Of a stretch of DNA of 9,497 nucleotides, positions 4,163-9,497 are shown one piece after another (the first letter of the stretch is position 1; each line of letters starts with the position of its first letter). Under the pieces are notes generated by a model, which saw only the letters and a list, made by a program, of their open reading frames with translations, had not been told where the DNA came from and ran no database searches. The position numbers were made by a program, and so were the translations under genes. Source of the DNA: JAFARE01 sp035566535 (GTDB taxonomy: Bacteria > Chloroflexota > Dormibacteria > Aeolococcales > Aeolococcaceae); contig DATMRA010000190.1 of assembly GCA_035566535.1 (NCBI GenBank), positions 1-9,497 of the forward strand. The letters run 5' to 3'.

Positions 4163-6378
4163 CCGCTGAAGCTGTTCACTACCCCGTCGAGAAAGACGAT
4201 GCTGCCGAACGCGTGCGTCGCGTTCGACGCGGGAGCCAGCGCGATACCGCGGGCGACGTCGTTGCCGGTCCACACCGGAGCGCCGCCGACCGCTTGGGCA
4301 CCGCCGAAGGGATGGATGCCGCCCTCCCTGTCGAGAACATACCCGCTGGTGTCCGTGAGCAGCGCCAGCCCGCGGGCTGTGTCCTGCGCCCACGGCGGTG
4401 GTCCGATCACGACAGGTGCGCCGCCAAACGGCCACACCGAGCCGAACTGGTCGACCACGTATCCGCTTGCGCCGTCGCTTCGCAGCGCGAGCCCGCGGAC
4501 GCTGTCGCTCTGCCATGTCTTGGTAGCCACGATCGCCGGCGCGCTGCCGAATCCCCACAGATTGCCGTTGGCGTCGACGATGTAGCCGCTGACCCCGTCG
4601 GCGCGCAGCACGAGTCCACGGACCATGTCCTGGCCAACCCAGTAATTCGGCGCCGCTATCGCTGGCGCTCCGCCGAAGGCGTGCAGGCCTCCCCACTCGT
4701 CCGCGACGTAGCCGCTGAGGCCGTCGCTCCGGAGAGCCACCGCGCGAGCGATGTCCCATTGGGGCCAGATCGTCGACATGTTTGTCAGCGGCGGGGCTCC
4801 CCCGAATGGCGTGAGGTCGCCCCATCCATCGAGCGCGTAGCCACTCGTCCCGTCAGCACGGAGCACGACTCCGTGTGCCGGACCGCCGACCGAGAATGGC
4901 GCGGGCGCCGATGTGCCGCTCACGGTGACGCCACGGTTGAACAACGGCGAGTACCCGATTCCCTTGGCGGTGTCGTGGGCGCCAGAGAACGGGTTGACCA
5001 CGAACGAGACGTACGGCGCCCCACCAAAGGGGTGCACGCCGCCCCAACCGTCGAGAACCCACCCGCTGTTGAGCGGGAAGAGTGGATTCGTCCCGTCACC
5101 CGCGAGCGTGATCGATCTGGCGATGTCCCAGCCCAGCCAATATGCGGTGGCGGTCACACCGGGGGCTCCCCCGAAGGGATGAATGCCGCCGAACCCGTCG
5201 AGGACATACCCGCTGACTCCGTCAGGCCGCAGGACGATGGATCGAGCGATGTCCCAGCCCGACCAAAACGCGCTGGTCTTCACATTCGGCGCGCCGCCGA
5301 AGGGATGCACGCCACCCCATCCGTCGAGCACGTATCCACTAACGCCGTCTGGGCGCAGCACCACCGAGCGGGCGATATCCCAACCGGGCCAGAACGCGCT
5401 GGACGCAATGGGAGCCGCGCCCCCGAATGCGTGAAGCCCGCCCCACCCATCGAGGGTGTAGCCACTCTTCTGGTCCGAGCGCAGGGCGATCGACCGTGCG
5501 ATGTCCCAACCGGGCCAGTAGGCGCTGATGGTGACCTGCGGAGCCCCACCGAAAGGATGGACGCCACCCCAGTCGTCGACTGTATAGCCCGCGGCCCCGT
5601 CGCTGCGCAATGCAATGCCGCGTGCCGGACGTGGGTTATCCAGCCAACCCCGGAGCGGGAGACCGAAGCTCGCCGTCGGGTCCAGCGTGGTGCCCGTGTA
5701 CGGGATGCCGTATTCGGCGTAGTAGCTGTTCTGGCTGACGAACCACACCATCTGCGCGCTGGTGTCGACGCGCTCCACCACCGCGACATGACCCGTGAGG
5801 TCGCCACTCGTGGCGCCCCACACGAGCAGGGCGCCGGGGTTGGGCAATAGCCCCGACCCATTGCCAATCGCAACCAATGGCGTCGATAGGTTGGGGCCGA
5901 CGTCGAACATGTTGTACGCGTTGCCGTTCCAGCCGGCCGCGAACCAGGTTCCAGCGTCGCCTTCGCCCCAATGCAGGTCGGCAGCGCGCACCGCGAGCTG
6001 CGTGCACTGGTAGTCGAGCCCCCATCGATCCGACGTGTCGCTTCCGCTGGGACCGCGCACGCATGACGTTCCGTTCCAGTTGCTCTTGACGTCGAAGGTG
6101 GCGCCGTCGAGTCCGACGGGGTTGCCGAGGCCTCCGGCCCATTGCGACCCGGGGATGATCGTCGTCCCGTACGTGTAGCTGTTGCACGCCGAGTGGCCAA
6201 CGATTCCGCGCGAAAGCGCGCCCGAGAGGGCTGAATGAGGCGGCGCCTCAGAGCTGGTGTGCGCCGCGGTGGGCGATGGGCTTGCTGTCGCCGCGGCAGC
6301 GGTCTGACCACCGACCACGCCCAAAACGGCCGCCGTGACCGCAGCCACGAAGGTCCCTCTCCCGGAGCCTACTCGCAT
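4159..6378 (-). CDS. Secreted CHAP-domain protein with twelve C-terminal propeller-like repeats
   Basis: The protein has 739 residues. Residues 1-30 form a Sec-type signal peptide (Arg at 2 and 7, hydrophobic core 10-24, cleavage probably near AAAA 27-30), followed by a Ser/Thr/Pro-rich linker. A CHAP domain spans about 65-237. Cys125 (YQCTQLAV) and His197 (GHVAVVERV) are the expected catalytic pair, with Glu202 and Asn217 as candidates for the polar partners. CHAP domains are cysteine amidases or endopeptidases that usually cut peptidoglycan stem or cross-bridge peptides, so an extracellular cell-wall role is inferred. Residues 252-739 are repeats of about 42 residues (ARSIVLRPDGVSGYVLDG.GG.HPFGGAP). 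There is no LPXTG motif or C-terminal membrane anchor. An AGGGA sequence 6 nt upstream supports the start. The gene is divergent from an OmpR-type regulator and overlaps the receiver gene at its stop by 4 bp. Confidence 0.9.
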   Translation of the reverse strand: MRVGSGRGTFVAAVTAAVLGVVGGQTAAAATASPSPTAAHTSSEAPPHSALSGALSRGIVGHSACNSYTYGTTIIPGSQWAGGLGNPVGLDGATFDVKSNWNGTSCVRGPSGSDTSDRWGLDYQCTQLAVRAADLHWGEGDAGTWFAAGWNGNAYNMFDVGPNLSTPLVAIGNGSGLLPNPGALLVWGATSGDLTGHVAVVERVDTSAQMVWFVSQNSYYAEYGIPYTGTTLDPTASFGLPLRGWLDNPRPARGIALRSDGAAGYTVDDWGGVHPFGGAPQVTISAYWPGWDIARSIALRSDQKSGYTLDGWGGLHAFGGAAPIASSAFWPGWDIARSVVLRPDGVSGYVLDGWGGVHPFGGAPNVKTSAFWSGWDIARSIVLRPDGVSGYVLDGFGGIHPFGGAPGVTATAYWLGWDIARSITLAGDGTNPLFPLNSGWVLDGWGGVHPFGGAPYVSFVVNPFSGAHDTAKGIGYSPLFNRGVTVSGTSAPAPFSVGGPAHGVVLRADGTSGYALDGWGDLTPFGGAPPLTNMSTIWPQWDIARAVALRSDGLSGYVADEWGGLHAFGGAPAIAAPNYWVGQDMVRGLVLRADGVSGYIVDANGNLWGFGSAPAIVATKTWQSDSVRGLALRSDGASGYVVDQFGSVWPFGGAPVVIGPPPWAQDTARGLALLTDTSGYVLDREGGIHPFGGAQAVGGAPVWTGNDVARGIALAPASNATHAFGSIVFLDGVVNSFSG
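4162..5625 (-). repeat. Coding tandem repeats, about twelve units of ~126 bp (propeller-like blades)
   Basis: Residues 252-739 of the CHAP protein divide into about twelve units starting near residues 252, 294, 336, 378, 420, 471, 502, 544, 586, 627, 668 and 709. Each reads roughly A-R-x-I-x-L-R-x-D-G-x-S-G-Y-x-x-D-x-W-G-G-x-H-P-F-G-G-A-P, then a variable stretch and W-x-x-W-D-I. Units 3 and 4 are nearly identical. Unit 5 carries an insertion, unit 6 (471-501) has lost the D-G-W-G-G and H-P-F-G-G signatures, and unit 12 stops at the FSG that corresponds to FGG. Four short strands per unit and this length fit beta-propeller blades. The function, perhaps binding of wall polymer or carbohydrate, is inference. 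Confidence 0.85.
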
Positions 6379-6582
6379 GATCAGTCCCTGAAGGTGTTCT
6401 GCCTGGCCCTCCGGCGAGTGATTCCGGGCTCGTCCGCGGCCTCATCTGATCCTGCTGCCTGGCCTCGAATGCGGCGGTCGCGGAGGTGCAACAGCGCTGT
6501 GGAGATCGGCCGTCTCGTGCCACCCAGCGCTCTCGGAGCGGTTTCTCAGCAAATCCCCAGACAGCCCGGCGAACATGGGCGC
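6379..6582. other. Divergent intergenic region between CHAP gene and OmpR-type operon
   Basis: This stretch of about 204 bp should hold the promoters of both the secreted CHAP gene and the regulator-kinase operon. I see an AGGGA ribosome binding site for the CHAP gene (6389-6385, 6 nt from its ATG) but no convincing -10/-35 pair on either strand and no clear direct repeat of OmpR type. A longer regulator start at GTG 6517 would shorten the gap. Confidence 0.4.
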
Positions 6583-7278
6583 GTGGGAGAACTGATCAGG
6601 GTCCTGGTGGTCGACGACGAACGGTCGATCACCGATCTCGTCGCCATGGCACTGAAGTACGAGGGCTTCAGCGTGCAGACGGCGGCCACATCGCGGGACG
6701 CGCGACGCGCTGTGATGGATTTTCGTCCCGAGCTCATCGTGCTCGACATCGGGCTGCCTGACGACGACGGATTCACCTTCGTCCAGAAGCTGATCAACGA
6801 CGGACTCAAGGTGCCGGTCATCTTCCTCACCGCGCGCGACGCCACAGAAGACAAGGTGCACGGCCTCACGGTCGGGGGTGACGACTACGTCACCAAGCCC
6901 TTCAGCATCGAGGAGCTTGTGGCGCGCATCCGCGTTGTGCTGCGCCGTCACGAAAACGGCAGCGCCAGCAGCGCGCGCCTGAGCCTCTCCGACCTCGAGC
7001 TGAACGAGGAGACCCATGAGGTCTTGCGGGGAGGAAAGCCGGTGGAGCTGACCCGCACCGAATTCCGTCTGCTGCGCTACCTGCTGATCAACTCGGGGCG
7101 CGTGCTCTCCCGGACGCAGATCCTTGACCACGTCTGGAACTACGACTTCGGCGGCGACGCCAGCGTGCTCGAGACGTACATTAGCTATCTGCGCCGCAAG
7201 ATCGACACGGTGGAGCCGCCGCTCATCCACACCGTACGCGGTGTCGGCTACGTGCTGCGGGTCCCGCGCACGGTCTGA
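6583..7278 (+). CDS. OmpR/PhoB-family response regulator
   Basis: From a GTG at 6583 the protein has 231 residues. The receiver (about 5-120) has Asp11/Asp12, phospho-acceptor Asp55 (LIVLDIGLP), Thr83 and Lys105 (TKPF). The winged helix-turn-helix (about 130-227) contains the typical ELTRTEFRLLRYLL, VLSRTQILDHVW and HTVRGVGYVLR elements. It should bind direct-repeat DNA as a dimer when phosphorylated by the kinase encoded next. The frame is open back to 6235, but no ATG lies near the domain start. GTG 6583 gives the usual short N-terminus, and GTG 6517 is an alternative that adds 22 residues. Neither has a convincing ribosome binding site. The stop overlaps the kinase ATG (TGATG). It is divergent from the CHAP gene, making that gene a natural target. 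Confidence 0.93.
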   Translation: MGELIRVLVVDDERSITDLVAMALKYEGFSVQTAATSRDARRAVMDFRPELIVLDIGLPDDDGFTFVQKLINDGLKVPVIFLTARDATEDKVHGLTVGGDDYVTKPFSIEELVARIRVVLRRHENGSASSARLSLSDLELNEETHEVLRGGKPVELTRTEFRLLRYLLINSGRVLSRTQILDHVWNYDFGGDASVLETYISYLRRKIDTVEPPLIHTVRGVGYVLRVPRTV

Positions 7279-8699
7279 TGTCGCTCCGCCTCCGGCTCCT
7301 GCTCACGCTGGTGCCGCTGTTCACGATCTGCCTTGCGGCGGCGGACATCGGCACCTATACCGCTCTGCGTTCATCGCTGGTGTCGGGCGTGGACACCCAG
7401 CTGTTCAACGCGCGCCAGCCGATCGAGGGTCTTCTCGAAGGCCACGACTTCGGTGGCGGCCCAGGGGGACCGCAGGATTATCCGCAGTACACGTACGGGG
7501 CGCTCTACGACTCGAGCGGTGCGCTGCTCAGCGCCAAGCCGTTCGTGTTTGGCACCGGGACGACGTCCGCCAAGCCCGTTTTGCCGTCGCCGCTTCCGCT
7601 GAATCAATACGTGGATGTGCCCGGGACCGGCGGCATCAGCAGCTACCGGATGTACGTCGGCCCCGCGGTCGATCACACAAGCAACATTCTGCTTGTCGCC
7701 ATCCCGCTCACCAATGTCAACGAGACGCTGAACAGCCTGCTGGTTCTCGAGCTGTCCATCTCCGGGGGGATCACGCTCGTTGTCGTGCTCGCGACGTGGC
7801 TCCTCGTACGCCGCGGGCTGCGTCCGCTCGAACACATGGCGACGACAGCGCGATCAATCGCTGCAACCGACCTCAGCAAGCGCGTGGATCCCTCGACCGA
7901 CACCACCGAGGTCGGGCGACTCGGCCTTGCCCTCAACAGCATGCTGAGCCAGCTCGAGGCGGCATTTGCCGAGCGGCAGCGCAACGAACAGCGCCTGCGC
8001 CACTTCATATCGGATGCGTCGCACGAGCTGCGCACGCCACTGACGTCGATGCAGGGTTACGCGGAACTCGTCCAGCGCGCGCCCGAAATGGAGCGAAGCG
8101 ATCTGCTCCTCGCGATGCGCCGCATGGAGGATGAGACGAAGCGCATGGGAGTGCTCGTTGACGATCTTCTCCTGCTTGCGCGTCTGGACCAGGGCCGTCC
8201 GCTGCAGCAAGACTCGGTGGATCTCGAGGCGCTGGTGCGAGACGCGTGCGCTGATGCGTCAGTGGCCGATCCCGGGCGCGCGATCACCGCCTCGATCTCG
8301 GCACCGCTGGTGGTGATAGGAGACGAGATGCGCCTGCGCCAGGTCCTGGCCAACCTGCTGCACAACGCGCTCGTACACACGCCACCCGGGAGCCCTGTCG
8401 AGCTCGCATTGCACGCTGACGCCGGCTCGAACGACGCTGTTATCGAAATCATCGATCATGGAACCGGCATCCCAGACGGGCACGCGCAGCGGATCTTCGA
8501 GCGCTTTCATCGCGCGGATCCGGAACGCAGCGGTGACCGCGGCGGCAGCGGGCTCGGTCTCAGCATTGTCGCCGCCGTTGTCGCCGCACATCACGGCGCC
8601 GTCGGCGTGGCTGCAACACCCGGGGGTGGAGCGACGTTCACTGTCCGCCTGCCACTCTCGATAGCAACGCAAGTTCCAGTTGAACACAGGAATTTCTGA
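7278..8699 (+). CDS. HAMP-domain sensor histidine kinase
   Basis: The protein has 473 residues. The first transmembrane helix is at about 5-24 and the second at about 153-177, enclosing an extracytoplasmic sensor region of roughly 125 residues rich in Gly, Pro, Ser and Thr, with a GGGPGGP stretch at 59-65. HAMP follows (about 178-231, RRGLRPLEHM). The dimerisation/phospho-acceptor domain carries His249 in SDASHELRTPL. The ATPase domain (about 345-461) has the N box (Asn359, Asn363), G1 box DHGTGIP (393-399), F box IFERFHRAD (406-414) and G2 box GGSGLGLSIV (422-431). All catalytic motifs are present, so it should autophosphorylate and transfer phosphate to Asp55 of the regulator encoded just upstream, whose stop codon overlaps its ATG by one base. 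The stimulus is unknown. Overall it resembles actinobacterial TrcS/CseC-type kinases, but I would not assign a name. Confidence 0.94.
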   Translation: MSLRLRLLLTLVPLFTICLAAADIGTYTALRSSLVSGVDTQLFNARQPIEGLLEGHDFGGGPGGPQDYPQYTYGALYDSSGALLSAKPFVFGTGTTSAKPVLPSPLPLNQYVDVPGTGGISSYRMYVGPAVDHTSNILLVAIPLTNVNETLNSLLVLELSISGGITLVVVLATWLLVRRGLRPLEHMATTARSIAATDLSKRVDPSTDTTEVGRLGLALNSMLSQLEAAFAERQRNEQRLRHFISDASHELRTPLTSMQGYAELVQRAPEMERSDLLLAMRRMEDETKRMGVLVDDLLLLARLDQGRPLQQDSVDLEALVRDACADASVADPGRAITASISAPLVVIGDEMRLRQVLANLLHNALVHTPPGSPVELALHADAGSNDAVIEIIDHGTGIPDGHAQRIFERFHRADPERSGDRGGSGLGLSIVAAVVAAHHGAVGVAATPGGGATFTVRLPLSIATQVPVEHRNF

Positions 8700-8718
8700 G
8701 CCACTTACCAGGCTTGCG

Positions 8719-8749
8719 TAACGTCGTCGAAAGGTCTCGAGCCTAACGT
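8719..8749. repeat. TAACGT direct repeat upstream of the small membrane-protein gene
   Basis: TAACGT occurs at 8719-8724 and 8744-8749, 25 bp apart start to start, in the 87-bp gap after the kinase gene. The spacing is not the 10-11 bp usual for OmpR-family sites. It may be a regulatory element or chance. Confidence 0.15.
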
Positions 8750-8786
8750 TGCGGGCACGGTCCGACTCACGAGGAGGTACCTGCGC

Positions 8787-9110
8787 ATGGATCCTGAGCT
8801 GTATCCAAACCCACCGCCACCGCCGCCGGTGTGGGAGCCTCCGCCGGCGCCGCGACGGCTGGGGCGTCTGCGGGCAACCCTCCTTGTCACCGCCGGCCTT
8901 CTCGTCGGTGGCGGCATCGGCGGCTACGCGATCGCGCAGGCGGCCAGCACCACATCACCGTCGGCGACGTTTACACCGAGTGGTTCGACATCAGCCGGCG
9001 CTGGAGTGGCCGCGGCCACATCGACGCCGACCGCCACCGCGCATCCCTGCCCGAACATGGGCGGCTCTCACAGTTCGTCTGGCGCCACCTCCGGATCCCC
9101 GGCGATGTGA
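8787..9110 (+). CDS. Small Pro-rich single-pass membrane protein, function unknown
   Basis: The protein has 107 residues. A proline-rich cytoplasmic-type N-terminus (PNPPPPPPVWEPPPAPRR, residues 7-24) precedes a basic stretch and one hydrophobic helix at about 29-52 (LLVTAGLLVGGGIGGYAIA). A Ser/Thr/Ala/Gly-rich outer tail follows, with one cysteine in HPCPNMGG (86-93). A low-complexity tail with a lone Cys and Met/His nearby could bind a metal or be modified, but nothing proves this. GGAGG 9 nt before the ATG is one of the best ribosome binding sites in the window. It lies 87 bp downstream of the sensor kinase gene on the same strand, so it may be read through from that operon or belong to its regulon. 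I do not recognise a named family. Confidence 0.72.
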   Translation: MDPELYPNPPPPPPVWEPPPAPRRLGRLRATLLVTAGLLVGGGIGGYAIAQAASTTSPSATFTPSGSTSAGAGVAAATSTPTATAHPCPNMGGSHSSSGATSGSPAM

Positions 9111-9116
9111 CGCCGG

Positions 9117-9153
9117 TAGCGTACCGACGCGCTTCGCACGCGCCGGTACGCTA
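9117..9153. promoter_or_regulatory. Long inverted repeat between two small membrane-protein genes (operator or hairpin)
   Basis: TAGCGTACCG (9117-9126) and CGGTACGCTA (9144-9153) are exact 10-bp reverse complements around a 17-nt centre that itself contains GCGC twice and could extend the stem. It begins 6 nt after the stop of the upstream gene and ends 5 nt before the next ATG. There is no T-tract, so a classical terminator is doubtful. The right arm also contains TACGCT (9147-9152), a possible -10 element 6 nt before the ATG, which would make this an operator over a leaderless promoter. Confidence 0.5.
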
Positions 9154-9158
9154 TCCGG

Positions 9159-9458
9159 ATGCGGTTCTGGCTCGGGCACCGGCTTCCAGGAGGCTTCTGG
9201 GCCGGAGTATCCACGTACGGGCGCCGGCCCCACTACGCGGCGCGCAGCGCTGCTCGCACCACCGGAGGCATCGGCTGTCTCGGCTGGATCGCGCTGGCGG
9301 TGGTCATCGGACTCGCCTTCGCCTACTGGTACATAACCCTGCCGGTGCTCGCGCTGACCGCGCTCGCCGTCGGAATTACGGTGCACCGCTATCACGTGCA
9401 TCAACGCAATGCGGCTCCCCCGACGACGGCCGACGAGAGTGCGCGACCCTCGATCTAA
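9159..9458 (+). CDS. Small membrane protein, function unknown
   Basis: The protein has 99 residues. An amphipathic, aromatic and arginine-rich N-terminus (MRFWLGHRLPGGFWAG) precedes a glycine-led hydrophobic stretch of about 40 residues (37-76). This is best read as two short transmembrane helices joined by a tight turn near AYWYITLP. A basic, histidine-rich segment, HRYHVHQRN (76-84), and a polar tail follow. No catalytic motif or named family is recognised. There is no Shine-Dalgarno sequence; the inverted repeat and a possible -10 element lie immediately upstream, so it probably has its own leaderless transcript. Coding likelihood rests on the membrane-protein composition and the reading frame, which is the only sensible one here. 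Confidence 0.68.
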   Translation: MRFWLGHRLPGGFWAGVSTYGRRPHYAARSAARTTGGIGCLGWIALAVVIGLAFAYWYITLPVLALTALAVGITVHRYHVHQRNAAPPTTADESARPSI

Positions 9459-9465
9459 GCGGCGC

Positions 9466-9497
9466 TTACGCGTCGTCTTTGCCGGCTTCCTCCTGCG
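9466..9497 (-). CDS. Possible C-terminus of a minus-strand gene (5' end outside window)
   Basis: Read on the minus strand, this frame enters from the right edge and ends in TAA at 9468-9466, giving the C-terminal residues QEEAGKDDA. A charged acidic tail is typical of real C-termini, and the position, 7 nt after the stop of the plus-strand gene, would make another tight convergent pair. Ten codons are too few to prove coding. Confidence 0.3.
   Translation of the reverse strand, partial: QEEAGKDDA

Noticed and set aside
3554..4825. A 423-codon minus-strand open frame
   Set aside because: It is Arg-rich and low in motif content, and runs antisense to the receiver and across parts of the NarL-type and CHAP genes in other frames. 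It is a GC-rich shadow.
4123..5850. A 575-codon plus-strand open frame opposite the CHAP gene
   Set aside because: It is antisense to the repeat array. Its 'repeats' mirror the coding repeats, it has no recognisable domain, and the minus strand has a signal peptide, CHAP motifs and blade consensus.
6442..7230. A 262-codon minus-strand open frame
   Set aside because: It is antisense to a complete OmpR-type regulator with all its conserved residues.
8749..9336. A 195-codon plus-strand open frame overlapping the two small genes
   Set aside because: It is Arg-rich, crosses the stop, inverted repeat and start of the two better-supported frames, and has no domain or hydrophobic pattern.

Overview
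The window reads as a GC-rich chromosomal segment of a soil-type, high-GC bacterium. Codon use, the many two-component proteins, the secreted CHAP protein with 'WGG-HPFGG' repeats, and probable leaderless promoters fit Actinomycetota or a neighbouring lineage such as Dormibacterota/Chloroflexota. I cannot fix the phylum from the sequence alone. No rRNA, tRNA, CRISPR array, insertion sequence or phage gene is visible.

Left half (1-4162), a dense signalling cluster. A minus-strand pair encodes a cyclic-nucleotide-binding (CNB) protein (563-1561) followed by the membrane N-terminus of a protein that runs off the left edge (1-533), probably a sensor histidine kinase. Divergent from it is an unusual response regulator (1698-3020): a NarL-type receiver, a worn-out LuxR-type helix-turn-helix and a C-terminal class III nucleotidyl cyclase. 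Convergent with that is a normal NarL-type regulator (2992-3660), whose receiver is a close paralogue of the cyclase's. Divergent again is a stand-alone receiver (3770-4162). The likely logic is sensor kinase, then receiver-cyclase, then cyclic nucleotide, then CNB effector, with maker and reader of the second messenger side by side across one 136-bp intergenic region that carries a 20-bp palindrome.

Middle (4159-6378). A large secreted protein on the minus strand has a signal peptide, a CHAP amidase/peptidase domain and about twelve ~42-residue repeats that look like propeller blades. Its stop codon shares a CTAG tetranucleotide with the stop of the stand-alone receiver.

Right half (6583-9497). 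An OmpR-family regulator and a HAMP-type sensor histidine kinase form a translationally coupled operon (1-nt overlap), divergent from the CHAP gene. They are followed by two small membrane proteins, a strong inverted repeat just upstream of the second, and possibly the C-terminus of a minus-strand gene at the right edge.

Recurrent features: five genes have a TANNNT-like -10 element 6-9 nt before the ATG and no good Shine-Dalgarno sequence, suggesting leaderless mRNAs. Both fully visible convergent gene pairs overlap tail to tail, so they lack room for ordinary intergenic terminators.
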